From Paraburkholderia aromaticivorans (lineage in GTDB: Bacteria > Pseudomonadota > Gammaproteobacteria > Burkholderiales > Burkholderiaceae): a stretch of 64,000 nucleotides of DNA. This document shows, one piece after another, positions 18,154-27,213 of this stretch. The stretch's first letter is position 1. Every line of letters starts with the position of its first letter. The stretch spans positions 1,922,001 through 1,986,000 of the forward strand of contig NZ_CP051516.1 in NCBI RefSeq assembly GCF_012689525.1, in the 5' to 3' direction. The notes beneath the pieces are model-generated. The model searched no databases and had not been told where the DNA came from. It saw only the letters and a list, made by a program, of their open reading frames with translations. The translations under genes and the position numbers were made by a program.

Positions 18154-18554
18154 AGCAGATCGACGGCTCGGCCGGCGAACAGGTGATCGCCGCGCTCGCG
18201 CCGATCGCGCCGGATTTTGGCCGTCTGCTGATCGAATTCGGCTTCGGCGATATTTACAGCCGGCCACAGCTCGATCTGCGCGCGCGTGAGATTGCCACGA
18301 TCGCGTCGCTGGCCACGCTCGGTTGCGCGCAGCCGCAGTTGAAGGTGCATATCGAGGCGGCGTTGAACGTCGGCTGCACGCGCGAGGAGATCGTCGAAGT
18401 GTTCATGCAGATGGCGCTCTATGCGGGCTTTCCGGCGGCGCTGAATGCGTTGTTTGCCGCGCGCGAGATCTTCGAGCGCCATGATCAGGCGGTGCATCAC
18501 GCACAATCGGCGAGCGCGGCGCGGGCGCCGGAGCAGGAAGCCCACGCGGGTTGA
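18105..18554 (+). CDS. Carboxymuconolactone decarboxylase-like (AhpD-type fold) protein
   Basis: A 149-residue all-helical protein of the carboxymuconolactone decarboxylase family: YSRPQLDLRAREIATIASLATLGCAQPQLKVHIEAALNVGCTREEIVEV, then MALYAGFPAALNAL. It has separate cysteines in LGC and VGC but lacks the CxxC of AhpD peroxidases, so a true peroxidase role is uncertain. Family members with this pattern are often annotated as 4-carboxymuconolactone decarboxylase, but the overlap with a MerR gene fits a stress response better than protocatechuate breakdown. Confidence 0.82.
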   Translation: MDHAHNDRYTRGWDKLKQIDGSAGEQVIAALAPIAPDFGRLLIEFGFGDIYSRPQLDLRAREIATIASLATLGCAQPQLKVHIEAALNVGCTREEIVEVFMQMALYAGFPAALNALFAAREIFERHDQAVHHAQSASAARAPEQEAHAG

Positions 18555-18583
18555 TGTCCGCGAGGCGACGGCAAGGGTAGGGC

Positions 18584-18611
18584 AAGCGGCTGCTTTGCGT
18601 GGCCGCTTTTT
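18584..18611 (+). terminator. Probable terminator after the MerR/CMD pair
   Basis: AAGCGGC and GCCGCTT form a 7-bp stem around an 11-base loop, followed by TTTTT at 18607-18611. Confidence 0.6.
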
Positions 18612-18616
18612 AAAGA

Positions 18617-18651
18617 GTTAGTAACGCAACTAACGGTCAATTATTACTAAC
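18617..18651. repeat. Operator-like inverted repeats GTTAGT/ACTAAC
   Basis: GTTAGT (18617-18622) and ACTAAC (18629-18634) form a dyad, and GTTAGTAA (18617-18624) is matched again by TTACTAAC (18644-18651). TetR-type operators look like this, yet the site lies between convergent gene ends. Confidence 0.5.
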
Positions 18652-18736
18652 CACTTTGACAGCGGGCGTGCGGCCGGGATCAAAACGCGGTTTATCAGCG
18701 AGACAGCCGGCCATTTTGCCGCCTGCAATAGCCCCG

Positions 18737-20116
18737 TCAAGCCGCCGAATCGACCCGAAGCACCGCCTCGGCAGGCAAATACCGCTTGCTCACCACACGC
18801 CAATACATCAGCAAACCAATGCCCGCAATCGCCAGGCTCGCGGTATTCGCCACCCAGAAGCCGCGCGCGCCGGTCAGCCATTCCGGCGTGACGCCAGTCA
18901 CGTTGAAGCCGAGCACGTAGCCGCCGCCGAGCCCCACGCCCCACAGCGCCACCGCGTAGATCACGGTCGGCACGACCGCCACCTTGTAGGCGCGCAGCAC
19001 GAACGCGGTGGTGATCTGCAAGGCATCGAACAGGTGATAACACGCGACGATCAACACCAGCGGCAACGCCGCCGCCACGACCTGCGCATTCGGCGTATAG
19101 CCTTCGATGATGTACGGCCGCAGCACCAGCACGATCGCGCCGTAACAGCAGGCGATCGCCACGGCCATCATGATGCCGTGACGCGACAGCGTGCGCGCCG
19201 CTTCCGGACGATGTGCGCCGAGCGCCTGCGCGACCAGCGTCGACGAAGCGATGCCGATCGACAGCGGCGTCATGTACAGCACCGCGCCGATATTGCCGGC
19301 GATCTGGTGGCCGGCCAGCGTCGTCGTACCGAAGCGCGCAATGAAGAGCGCCATGAACGTGTACGAGGTGACTTCGATCAGGTACGACAGGCCCATCGGA
19401 ATGCCCAGCCGCAGTTGCGCCGCCTGGCGCCGCCAGACCGGCCAGCAGAACTGCGCGAAAATCGCAAACGGCCTGAAGACGTCGACGCGCGTCAGCAGCA
19501 GCATGCCGAGCGCGGCCAGCCCCCAGTTGATCGTGGTGCTGGCGAGCGCGCAACCCGGCCCGCCGAGCGCCGGTACGCCGAACCCGCCGAAGATGAACCA
19601 CGTATTGAGCGGCACCTTGAGCAGCAGCGCGCCGATCTGCAGGATCATCACGAGCCGCGGCTTGCCGACCGCATTGGTGATCGAACTGTAGACGCGAAAA
19701 GCGAGGCCGGCCGGCAAGCCGAAGGCCAGAATCCGCAGGTACGCGACGGTACGGTCGTGCAGCGCCTCGGGCACGCGCGCCACCTGCAACACGGGGCCCG
19801 GGAAGAACAGAATCAAAAAGCCGATCACGGTCAGCGCCAGCGCGAGCCACAAGGACTGGCGAACTTCCTCGCCGATCTCGATGTAGCGGCGCGCGCCGTA
19901 CAGTTGCGCGGTAATCGGTTGCAGCGCGGTCAGAATGCCGGTCAGGCCGATATACACGGAGATATAGATCGACGAGCCGAGGCCTAGCGCGGCCAGATCG
20001 ACAGCCGAGTAGCGGCCGACCATCGCCGTGTCGATCACGCCGAATGCGATGATCGCCAGTTGGCCGATCAGGACCGGCCAGGCCAGGCCGGCGATTTTCC
20101 GTACGTCGGCGAACAT
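18737..20116 (-). CDS. MATE family multidrug/Na+ antiporter (NorM-like)
   Basis: A 459-residue protein with about twelve transmembrane helices. Typical MATE features are the N-terminal GLAWPVLIGQLAIIAFGVIDTAMVGRY, LGLGSSIYIS and TGILTALQPITAQLYGA, and a second-half repeat with SYLIEVTSYTFMALFIARFGTTTLAGHQI. It probably exports cationic drugs or a lipid-linked compound in exchange for Na+ or H+. Its start is two bases from the stop of the upstream glycosyltransferase gene, so the two are translated from one message, which hints at a shared pathway. Confidence 0.88.
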   Translation of the reverse strand: MFADVRKIAGLAWPVLIGQLAIIAFGVIDTAMVGRYSAVDLAALGLGSSIYISVYIGLTGILTALQPITAQLYGARRYIEIGEEVRQSLWLALALTVIGFLILFFPGPVLQVARVPEALHDRTVAYLRILAFGLPAGLAFRVYSSITNAVGKPRLVMILQIGALLLKVPLNTWFIFGGFGVPALGGPGCALASTTINWGLAALGMLLLTRVDVFRPFAIFAQFCWPVWRRQAAQLRLGIPMGLSYLIEVTSYTFMALFIARFGTTTLAGHQIAGNIGAVLYMTPLSIGIASSTLVAQALGAHRPEAARTLSRHGIMMAVAIACCYGAIVLVLRPYIIEGYTPNAQVVAAALPLVLIVACYHLFDALQITTAFVLRAYKVAVVPTVIYAVALWGVGLGGGYVLGFNVTGVTPEWLTGARGFWVANTASLAIAGIGLLMYWRVVSKRYLPAEAVLRVDSAA

Positions 20117-20118
20117 GC

Positions 20119-21876
20119 TCAGTCGGACTTCTTGTGCCAGCTGCGGCGTTTGACGACCGGCGGCTTCGGACGGTCGATGCGCACGTACAGACGGAAGCGT
20201 TCGTCGCGGTCAGCCACGCGGCGGCCTTCCCACACCAGCTTCCAGACGAAGTCGGACATTGCGCTCGGTTCGCCGTAGTCCTGCGTATCCTGACGCAGAA
20301 TCACGTCGCAGTCCTGGTCGAAGGAGAAGTGCATGTCGCCGAAATAGGCGAAGGTCGCGATCTGCGCATTGCCGAGGCGCACCGGCGAGATGCAGGTGTA
20401 GTCGTCCGGCAGATGGGCGGCGATCTGTTCGGCGACGTCCTTATAGGTCCGGCTGTAGTTGACGACCGGCAACCATAACGTCATGAGCAGCACCCACATC
20501 AAGGTGGTGCCGGCGCTCGAAAGCACCACGCTGCGCCACAAGACTTTCGGATGGCGCGCGAGACGCCACTGCACCAGCACGAACCAGCAGATCGTCACGG
20601 CAACCGCGCACACGAACGACAGGATCTTGAACTGCGGCGCGAAGCCCGGCGCGAGACGCGCGAGGTTGCGCGCGAGCGGATGCGGGAAGCCGGTCAGCCC
20701 CGCGATATAGACCAGCCAGACGAAGCTGCCGAGAATCGTGAAGCTCAGGAGCGCGAACCAGTCGATCGCGTTGATCGCACCGCGCTTGAGGGTGGGCAGC
20801 GCGAACGCGGCCAGCACCGCGAGCGGCGGCAGCAGCAGCATGTACAGCCGGTTCGATTGATGGCTCTGCAGCACGACCAGCACGAACAGCGGCCCGATCA
20901 CCGAAAGCGGAATGGCGACGTGCGGCGCGCGCCGCAGCCCCGACCAGCTGAACCACGCCCAGAGTGCCAGCGGCCACGCCGGCCACGTGAAAAGCGGCAG
21001 GTTTTTCAGCGCATAGCCCGCGACCGAGCCGGGCGGCCCGGCGAACGAACTCAAGCTGACGTGCACCCATTGATTGAGGTACCAGACGGCGTCGTCGGGG
21101 AAGGCGGCGAGCGCGGCGATCGGCCACGCCACGGACAGCACGAGCGCCACCGGCAGACCCGCCAGCAGCAGCCAGCGCGAGCGCGTTTCGCGGACGATCA
21201 GGGTCATCGCCAGGGTGCCGAGCAGCAGCGCGCCGACCAGCACCGGGCTGCTGGCCAGGACGACGAGCGCGATGGCGAGACCCCAGATGAGCGCGCCCTG
21301 AATCGGCTTGTCGATCATGCGCACGAGCCCGTACACGAGCATCGCGATGCCGAAGAACTGCGCGAGCTGCGGCGTGGTTTCGTGGCCGCGCTCGGCGAGG
21401 CCGAAGCAGGCGAGCAGGATCAGCAGCGCGCCGTCGGCGAGCGTGCGGCCGTAGTCGCGCGGTTCCGGCTCGCCGCCGAATGCGTATTTGAACGGCTGGA
21501 CTTCGGCGCGCCGGCCGAGCAGGTAAGCGGCATACCAGACGAACGCGCAGCCCGCGCAGAACATCAGGCCGGTGAAGACGCGCGAGGCGTTGCTCGCGTC
21601 GACCCACGGCGCGAGCGCGCGGATCGCGCCGGCGCCGAGCCAGTAGCCGAACGGACCGTCTTCAGTGAGGTATTTGCCGACCAGATTCGGCAGCAGCCAG
21701 TCGTGCGCGCCGCCGTTCGCCATGGTCCACATGACGCCGAAGCCAGCTGCATCCTCGTTCTTCCACGGATCGCGGCCGAATAGCCCGAACGATGCGTAGA
21801 CGATACAGATGGTCAGCAGCAGCCAGCGTGGCAACGCACTGGTCGCTGAGGCAGTGAGGCGAACGACAGGTCTCAT
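20119..21876 (-). CDS. GT-C fold membrane glycosyltransferase (ArnT/PMT-like, family 39 type)
   Basis: A 585-residue multi-spanning protein with helices from about residue 15 to 480 and a soluble C-terminal part. The first large loop, GRDPWKNEDAAGFGVMWTMANGGAHDWLLPNLVGKYL, followed by DGPFGYWLGA, resembles the acidic catalytic loop of GT-C enzymes that use polyprenyl-phosphate sugars. The frame opens at 21960, and the ATG at 21876 (MRPVVRLTAS) fits the start of the first helix better. Sugar and acceptor are unknown. It could modify lipid A, protein or exopolysaccharide. It is co-transcribed with the MATE gene. Confidence 0.78.
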   Translation of the reverse strand: MRPVVRLTASATSALPRWLLLTICIVYASFGLFGRDPWKNEDAAGFGVMWTMANGGAHDWLLPNLVGKYLTEDGPFGYWLGAGAIRALAPWVDASNASRVFTGLMFCAGCAFVWYAAYLLGRRAEVQPFKYAFGGEPEPRDYGRTLADGALLILLACFGLAERGHETTPQLAQFFGIAMLVYGLVRMIDKPIQGALIWGLAIALVVLASSPVLVGALLLGTLAMTLIVRETRSRWLLLAGLPVALVLSVAWPIAALAAFPDDAVWYLNQWVHVSLSSFAGPPGSVAGYALKNLPLFTWPAWPLALWAWFSWSGLRRAPHVAIPLSVIGPLFVLVVLQSHQSNRLYMLLLPPLAVLAAFALPTLKRGAINAIDWFALLSFTILGSFVWLVYIAGLTGFPHPLARNLARLAPGFAPQFKILSFVCAVAVTICWFVLVQWRLARHPKVLWRSVVLSSAGTTLMWVLLMTLWLPVVNYSRTYKDVAEQIAAHLPDDYTCISPVRLGNAQIATFAYFGDMHFSFDQDCDVILRQDTQDYGEPSAMSDFVWKLVWEGRRVADRDERFRLYVRIDRPKPPVVKRRSWHKKSD

Positions 21877-22101
21877 GCGGTATGTGGATATCGGATAAGC
21901 GGTGCACCCGGGACCGGACGGCATGTCCGGCTGGAATGGCCAATTTGGAGCATCCGGCATTGTAGTCGTGCCGTGCGATGCGCGTCACGGCCGGTAACGG
22001 CTCGCAACGTCGTCGGGAAAGCTGTAGCACGGTATTGGCGCCGCGCCGTGCTCGTGCGTTTGTCGCCGCGGCATTGGCTATGGACGATCCGCCAGGCGAC
22101 A

Positions 22102-22129
22102 AAAAAGGGCAGCTCGCGCTGCCCTTTTT
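22102..22129 (-). terminator. Terminator after rpmE2
   Basis: A 12-bp stem AAAAAGGGCAGC with its complement around a TCGC loop. On the minus strand GGGCAGC pairing is followed by a run of T, right after the rpmE2 stop. Confidence 0.85.
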
Positions 22130-22172
22130 GCTCCTGCTTCGCTGCCGGCCAGCGCCGGCGACGAGCCAGGTA

Positions 22173-22439
22173 TTACTTCGCTGCTGCCTTGCCGGTAGCG
22201 CGCGAGCCGAACTTCTTGTTGAACTTCTCGACGCGGCCTGCCGTGTCCATGATCTTTTGTTGGCCGGTGTAGAACGGATGCGATTCCGACGACACTTCGA
22301 TCTTGGCGAGCGGGTAGGTCTTGCCGTTGAATTCGGCGGTTTCACGCGTCAGGATGGTCGAGCGCGTCACAAACTTGAAGTCGTTCGACATGTCGATGAA
22401 CAGGACTTCGCGGTAATCCGGGTGAATGCCTTCTTTCAT
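22173..22439 (-). CDS. rpmE2: 50S ribosomal protein L31 type B
   Basis: An 88-residue L31 that begins [23 protein letters not shown] and contains [16 protein letters not shown] and [11 protein letters not shown]. It has no cysteine and so lacks the zinc-binding motif of type A L31, which defines the type B paralogue normally associated with zinc limitation in bacteria that carry both. The C terminus has a short GKAAAK tail. A terminator follows at 22102. Confidence 0.95.
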   Translation of the reverse strand: MKEGIHPDYREVLFIDMSNDFKFVTRSTILTRETAEFNGKTYPLAKIEVSSESHPFYTGQQKIMDTAGRVEKFNKKFGSRATGKAAAK

Positions 22440-22538
22440 GGTCTTTCCTTTAATCTGGCGGTAGCCAACCCGCGTGCGGCCGTATTTAAACGATCCGCAT
22501 CTAGGCGCGAGCCACTTGCCTATGGTCGAAAAACGGCG

Positions 22539-22544
22539 ATTATG
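22539..22544 (-). promoter_or_regulatory. Putative -10 box of rpmE2
   Basis: CATAAT on the minus strand, about 95 bases upstream of the rpmE2 start, in an AT-rich patch of the 238-bp gap before mtfA. The -35 element is not clear. Confidence 0.4.
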
Positions 22545-22677
22545 CCAGAAAATCAGTCGCTTGACGACTTTTGCGGTGGCTTTTTGCTAGCAGTGCGTGC
22601 CGTTTTAACGCCTGTCTTGCCCGCTCGCGGCCGGCCCGCGCGCTGGGCGGCCGCCCTTGCCTGGCGGGCGTTGCGCG

Positions 22678-23523
22678 TCAGGAGGACGTGAACGTCACAC
22701 CGACCCGCGCCGGATCCTGGCGGTAATACTGCGCGAGCAGCCGGTACAGCTGCGGATACTCGGCTTCGAACGCCTGCGGCTGGACGAATAGCGCTTCGCT
22801 GCAAACGGCAAAAAATTCCGACGGATGATCCGCCGCGTACGGATCGATCAGCGAGTCGCGCTCGAAGCGCGCCCAGCGGCGCTCCGGCACCGCGTCGACC
22901 TTGGCGCAGAAGTGGTCGTAAGCGTGGTCGAACACGTCGGCCCAAGCCTGCGAATCGAGCGGGGCGTGCCAGCGGCGCATGAGCGGCGGGTGGCCGTCCG
23001 CTTCGCCGTTCAGCATGTCGATCTTGTGCGCGAATTCGTGAATCACGACGTTGTAGGCGTCCGTGCCGTCCGTCATCTGCGCGTCTTCCCACGACAGCAC
23101 CACGGGCCCGCCTTCCCATGCCTCGCCGCTTGCGTCCTGTTCGACTTCGTGCACCACGCCGTCTTCGTCTTCGACGGTTTTGCGGATCACGAACTCGCCC
23201 GGATAGACGATCACGCCGACCCAGCCGCGATACAGATCGAGGCTCAGGTTCAGCACCGGCAAGCACGCCTGGGCGGCGATCGCCACGGTCATCGCGTCGG
23301 TGAGCTCCAGCTCGTGCGCGGTCGAAAATTCCTTTTGCGCGAGGAACAGACTCGTCAGTTCGCGCAAACGCACGAGGTCCGGCGCATCGAGGTGCGCGAG
23401 GAATGGCAGGACGTCGAGCGTGGCTTGCCAGAGCCAATCGTCGATTGCGTAGTCGCGTAGCGCGCGGTCGCGGCGGCGTGTGCCGAACCATTGAGTCAGT
23501 TTCGAGAGCATGGCCTGAAGCAA
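22678..23523 (-). CDS. mtfA: MtfA-type zinc peptidase (M90 family)
   Basis: A 281-residue cytoplasmic metalloprotease. The zinc motif HEFAH is at residues 162-166 within VIHEFAHKIDMLNG, and a later DHPSEFFAVCSEALF supplies the third ligand region, as in Mlc titration factor A. In E. coli MtfA binds the repressor Mlc and has peptidase activity. No Mlc homologue is in this window. Either ATG at residue 1 or 5 could be the start. It begins three bases after the MFS gene stop and is therefore in the same transcript. Confidence 0.9.
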   Translation of the reverse strand: MLQAMLSKLTQWFGTRRRDRALRDYAIDDWLWQATLDVLPFLAHLDAPDLVRLRELTSLFLAQKEFSTAHELELTDAMTVAIAAQACLPVLNLSLDLYRGWVGVIVYPGEFVIRKTVEDEDGVVHEVEQDASGEAWEGGPVVLSWEDAQMTDGTDAYNVVIHEFAHKIDMLNGEADGHPPLMRRWHAPLDSQAWADVFDHAYDHFCAKVDAVPERRWARFERDSLIDPYAADHPSEFFAVCSEALFVQPQAFEAEYPQLYRLLAQYYRQDPARVGVTFTSS

Positions 23524-23526
23524 CCT

Positions 23527-25083
23527 TTAGTCGATCTGTTTTTGCCACGCGGCAAACAGGCCGCCGTATATCGCCACGCCGATCAGGAAGTAGAAGCCGT
23601 CCAGCGAGGCCAGAAAGCTGGCTTGTTGCGCGACCGTGCGGCTGATTTCCACGATCGCCAGCGAGTGCGCTTCGGACGGCGAGCGGCCGGCGGCGGCAAA
23701 GCCGTTCGTCAGCGCGGCGAGCGAGTTCTGGAACACCGGATTGTACGGATTCACGAACTCCGCGAGGCGAGTTTCGTGCAGCGCCTGCCGATGTTGCTCG
23801 ACGATGATCACGGAGGCCGTCGCGAACGATATCGTCAGTTGCCGCACGATGTTTTTCAGCCGGTAGCCGTGCGTGAATTCTTCGATGGCGAAAATTCTGA
23901 ACGTCAGATTGGCGACCGGCAGCACGATGAACAGCAACAGCAAGCCGCGCAACAAAAGCGGCAGCATCAACGCCGCCTCGCCGACGCCGGGCGACATGCG
24001 CGTCATCCACGCCGCGGCGAACGCGGCCACCGCGAAGCCCGGCACGATGATCCACTTCTTGCGCGGCAGCAGCTTCGCATAACGCAAATAGATGAACAGG
24101 GCGCTCGCCGAAATCAGCGACGTCATGCCGACCAGTTGCCCGGTGTTTTCGACCGGATAGCCGAGTCCGCTTTCGAGAAAGCGCGAGATCAGATAGCTGA
24201 ACACCGTCGAGATGTAGTAGTCGAACATGTAGAGCACGAGCCCGACCTGGAAGACCTTCTCGCGCAACGCATGGAGGCGCACGAGCGGCGCGGGATGATG
24301 CCACTGGTGATAGGCGAACCAGCCTAGGGCGACGATCCCGATGACGGTCAGCAGCATCAGTCCGGGCGACGCGCTGAACAACTGGAAGCGCACCTGCTGC
24401 ATCACGATTTGCAGCGCGCCTTGTGCGAACGCGAAGATGATGTACGGCCAGAAATGCGCCGAGCCGCGTTCCTCGGGCAGACGGTTGCCGGAGTCGGGCA
24501 GCGCGAGCAAGGCCAGCACGGCGAACAGCACGCCCACGGGCGCCGTGCACGCGAACAGCGCGCGCCAGTCGAAATGCGCGATCAACTGACCGCCGATCAG
24601 CGGCGCGAGCGCACTGCTCAGGACGATCAGCACGAGAAACGCGCGAGTGGCCGCGGGCCGCTGCTGCGGCTTGAAGCTCATCTGGATCAGGATGCGGCAG
24701 GTGCCCATCATCGGGCCGATGAAGTAGCCTTGAAAGCCACGCGCCAACGCCAGTTCGATCGACGATTCGCACAGCGCCGCGGCCATCGCGCCGCCGGCAT
24801 AGAGCAGCATGCAGCCGGCCACGTAGCGCCGGTAACCGAAGCGTTCGACCCACCATTGCTGCTGCAGGATGCCCAGCACCGCCGCGACCGCATAGGCGCT
24901 CGACGCCCACACCAGTTCATCGGGCGACGCATTGATGCCGCCGGCGATATAGCTGGTGAAAAACGAGAAAATCGAATTGTCGAAATAGTCGAGACCGGTG
25001 ACGACGGCCAGCACCCAGGGGAAGAAATCGCCGCGCAGTTTTTCGACGCTGAACAACGATACACGCGGCGATGTGGCGCTCAT
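23527..25083 (-). CDS. MFS drug-efflux-type transporter (DHA2/EmrB-like)
   Basis: A 518-residue major facilitator protein with about fourteen membrane helices. The first helix has VTGLDYFDNSIFSFFTSYIAGG and helix 2-3 has ASSAYAVAAVLGIL followed by RFGYRRYV, resembling DHA2 exporters. No EmrA-like partner is adjacent. Its start codon overlaps the MerR-type gene stop (ATGA at 25083-25080), so regulator and transporter are translationally coupled. The substrate is unknown. Confidence 0.85.
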   Translation of the reverse strand: MSATSPRVSLFSVEKLRGDFFPWVLAVVTGLDYFDNSIFSFFTSYIAGGINASPDELVWASSAYAVAAVLGILQQQWWVERFGYRRYVAGCMLLYAGGAMAAALCESSIELALARGFQGYFIGPMMGTCRILIQMSFKPQQRPAATRAFLVLIVLSSALAPLIGGQLIAHFDWRALFACTAPVGVLFAVLALLALPDSGNRLPEERGSAHFWPYIIFAFAQGALQIVMQQVRFQLFSASPGLMLLTVIGIVALGWFAYHQWHHPAPLVRLHALREKVFQVGLVLYMFDYYISTVFSYLISRFLESGLGYPVENTGQLVGMTSLISASALFIYLRYAKLLPRKKWIIVPGFAVAAFAAAWMTRMSPGVGEAALMLPLLLRGLLLLFIVLPVANLTFRIFAIEEFTHGYRLKNIVRQLTISFATASVIIVEQHRQALHETRLAEFVNPYNPVFQNSLAALTNGFAAAGRSPSEAHSLAIVEISRTVAQQASFLASLDGFYFLIGVAIYGGLFAAWQKQID

Positions 25084-25616
25084 GAGGATTCGCCCGGCGT
25101 GGGGTCGTCCGGTTCTTTTGCTTGTTTTGAAGGTGTCGCGTTGGCTGCCTTGGTGCGCGCGTTGCGGCGTTGCTCGAGGAGCGCCTCCGCATTCTCGCCG
25201 GCGAGACGCCGCTTGAGATAGTCGAGGTCGGGGCTTAGTTCGGCGCGCAGCTTCTGCGCTTCCTTCAGTTCGCGACGCATGCTTTCGATGCGCGCATCGA
25301 GTGCCGCGACCTGTTGTTCGATGGCGTCGTGAATCTGCTGTAGCGATTCAGTCGAGTAGCGGTGACCGCCGTCGACGGGTTCGAGCGGACGCTTGAGCAT
25401 TTCGGTGACGCTGTGCAGCGAGAAGCCGAGCGAGCGCAAACGCAGAATGCGGCCGAAGCGCTTCAGATCGTCCTCGTCGTAAAGCCGGTAGCGGCCTTCG
25501 CTGCGCGTGGGTGACACGAGGCCGCGTTCCTCGTAGTACTTCAGGGTGCGCGGCGTGACGCCGAGACGTTCGGCGGCGTCACGCACCGTCAGCAGTGTGG
25601 GTGAGTCCATGGACAT
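25080..25616 (-). CDS. MerR family regulator of the MFS/mtfA operon
   Basis: A 178-residue MerR regulator: LLTVRDAAERLGVTPRTLKYYEERGLV, then GRYRLYDEDDLKRFGRILRLRSLGFSL, and a coiled-coil of about residues 95-140 (QQIHDAIEQQVAALDARI). It has no cysteine. The frame opens at 25649, but that ATG overlaps the -10 box, so the ATG at 25616 (or 25610) must be the start. A perfect palindrome lies just upstream, so the gene probably regulates itself and the transporter behind it. Confidence 0.87.
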   Translation of the reverse strand: MSMDSPTLLTVRDAAERLGVTPRTLKYYEERGLVSPTRSEGRYRLYDEDDLKRFGRILRLRSLGFSLHSVTEMLKRPLEPVDGGHRYSTESLQQIHDAIEQQVAALDARIESMRRELKEAQKLRAELSPDLDYLKRRLAGENAEALLEQRRNARTKAANATPSKQAKEPDDPTPGESS

Positions 25617-25647
25617 AGGCGTGTGGCAGACATGACGGGCTGGTCGC

Positions 25648-25681
25648 ATTGTACTGCAACGTGTACGTTCACGTACACGTT
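25648..25681 (-). promoter_or_regulatory. MerR-type promoter with perfect 24-bp palindrome
   Basis: AACGTGTACGT (25658-25668), TC, ACGTACACGTT (25671-25681): perfect 11-bp arms. A TACAAT -10 box on the minus strand (25653-25648) lies four bases beyond, so the palindrome sits in the -35/-10 spacer, as expected for a MerR operator. Confidence 0.78.
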
Positions 25682-25761
25682 GAGGCGCTAGACGTTGTTG
25701 ACGTTGGACAGTTGGCTTGGTTTACGCGCCGTGCGGGGATGGCAAAAAAAGAAGGACGAAA

Positions 25762-25792
25762 AAAAACCGCTCGTTTGCGACGAGCGGTTTTT
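25762..25792 (-). terminator. Terminator after rho
   Basis: A perfect 13-bp stem (AAAAACCGCTCGT with its complement) around a five-base loop. The A-run at 25759-25766 gives a U-run on the minus strand. It lies 50 bases beyond the rho stop. Confidence 0.9.
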
Positions 25793-25841
25793 CTATGCGA
25801 TGCGGATGAAGCGACTAGTGCGGCTACATCAGCCCAAGGCC

Positions 25842-27110
25842 TTAGCTGCCGCCACCACGACGCATCATGTCGAAGAACTCGGAGTTGCTCTTCGTCTGGC
25901 GGATCTTGTCGAGCAGGAATTCCATCGACTCGACTTCGTCCATGTCGTGAATGAACTTGCGCAGCACCCAGATCTTTTGCAGCACTTCGGGCTTGATCAG
26001 CAGTTCTTCGCGGCGCGTGCCGGACTTGTTCAGGTTGATCGACGGATAGACGCGCTTTTCAGCAAGACGACGCTCCAGGTGCACTTCCATGTTGCCGGTG
26101 CCCTTGAATTCTTCGTAGATCACGTCGTCCATGCGGCTGCCGGTTTCGATCAGCGCCGTGCCGATGATGGTCAGCGAACCGCCTTCCTCGATATTGCGCG
26201 CCGCGCCGAAGAAGCGCTTCGGACGTTGCAGCGCGTTGGCGTCGACACCACCCGTCAGCACCTTGCCCGAGGCCGGCACGACCGTGTTGTACGCACGCGC
26301 GAGACGCGTGATCGAGTCGAGCAGAATCACCACGTCGTTCTTCATTTCGACGAGGCGCTTGGCTTTTTCGATCACCATTTCGGCGACCTGAACGTGACGC
26401 GCGGCCGGTTCGTCGAACGTGGAGGCGATCACTTCGCCCGCCACCGAACGCTGCATTTCGGTCACTTCTTCCGGGCGTTCGTCGATCAGCAGCACGAACA
26501 GCACGACATCCGGATGGTTCTGCTTGATCGCGTGGGCGATGTGCTGAAGCATCACGGTCTTGCCGGACTTCGGCGATGCGACCAGCAGGCCGCGCTGGCC
26601 TTTGCCGATCGGCGCGATCATGTCGATGATGCGGCCCGTGACGTTTTCCTCGCCACGCATTTCACGTTCGAGCAGCAGCACCTTGTTCGGATGCAGCGGC
26701 GTCAGGTTTTCGAACATGATCTTGTGCTTCGAGGCTTCCGGCGGCTGGCCGTTGACCTTGTCCACCTTTACCAGCGCGAAATAACGTTCGCCGTCTTTCG
26801 GCGTACGCACTTCGCCTTCGATCGTGTCGCCCGTATGCAGGTTGAAACGGCGGATTTGCGACGGGCTGATGTAAATATCATCCGTGCTGGCGAGGTACGA
26901 GGTTTCCGGCGAACGCAGGAAGCCGAAGCCGTCCGGCAGCACTTCAAGCGTGCCGTCGCCGAAGATCGTGTCGCCCGTTTTGGCTCGTTTTTTTAGAATG
27001 GCGAACATCAATTCCTGCTTGCGCAGGCGGTTCGCACTTTCGATCTCGAGGCCATTGGCCATCTCGATCAATTCGGACACGTGCAGAGTCTTAAGCTCGG
27101 ATAAATGCAT
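25842..27110 (-). CDS. rho: Transcription termination factor Rho
   Basis: A 422-residue hexameric RNA helicase. The N-terminal domain (residues 1-45) begins [15 protein letters not shown], the RNA-binding cold-shock domain holds [14 protein letters not shown] (about 60-73), and the ATPase domain has the P-loop ASPKSGKT at 178-185, [18 protein letters not shown], and [13 protein letters not shown]. The length is close to the 419 of E. coli Rho. It ends at a strong terminator and begins about 90 bases after a TAGAAT box. That leader may serve autoregulation, as reported for rho elsewhere, but no specific element is recognised. Confidence 0.96.
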   Translation of the reverse strand: MHLSELKTLHVSELIEMANGLEIESANRLRKQELMFAILKKRAKTGDTIFGDGTLEVLPDGFGFLRSPETSYLASTDDIYISPSQIRRFNLHTGDTIEGEVRTPKDGERYFALVKVDKVNGQPPEASKHKIMFENLTPLHPNKVLLLEREMRGEENVTGRIIDMIAPIGKGQRGLLVASPKSGKTVMLQHIAHAIKQNHPDVVLFVLLIDERPEEVTEMQRSVAGEVIASTFDEPAARHVQVAEMVIEKAKRLVEMKNDVVILLDSITRLARAYNTVVPASGKVLTGGVDANALQRPKRFFGAARNIEEGGSLTIIGTALIETGSRMDDVIYEEFKGTGNMEVHLERRLAEKRVYPSINLNKSGTRREELLIKPEVLQKIWVLRKFIHDMDEVESMEFLLDKIRQTKSNSEFFDMMRRGGGS

Positions 27111-27207
27111 ACGGAGAACCCGCAGGAGAAGGTGCGACGAAATGAAATCTGGGAGGAGAGTGAGCGGAACCGCTCAAGGACTTACACGTCTTTTCGACGT
27201 TTTGCGG

Positions 27208-27213
27208 ATTCTA
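27208..27213 (-). promoter_or_regulatory. Putative -10 box of rho
   Basis: TAGAAT on the minus strand within GCTATGCTAGAATCC, about 98 bases before the rho ATG. TATGCT just upstream is an alternative. No good -35 box. Confidence 0.42.

Noticed and set aside
22553..24910. 785-codon minus-strand frame spanning mtfA and the MFS gene
   Set aside because: Alternative frame of two real genes, with the translation dominated by Arg and Ala.
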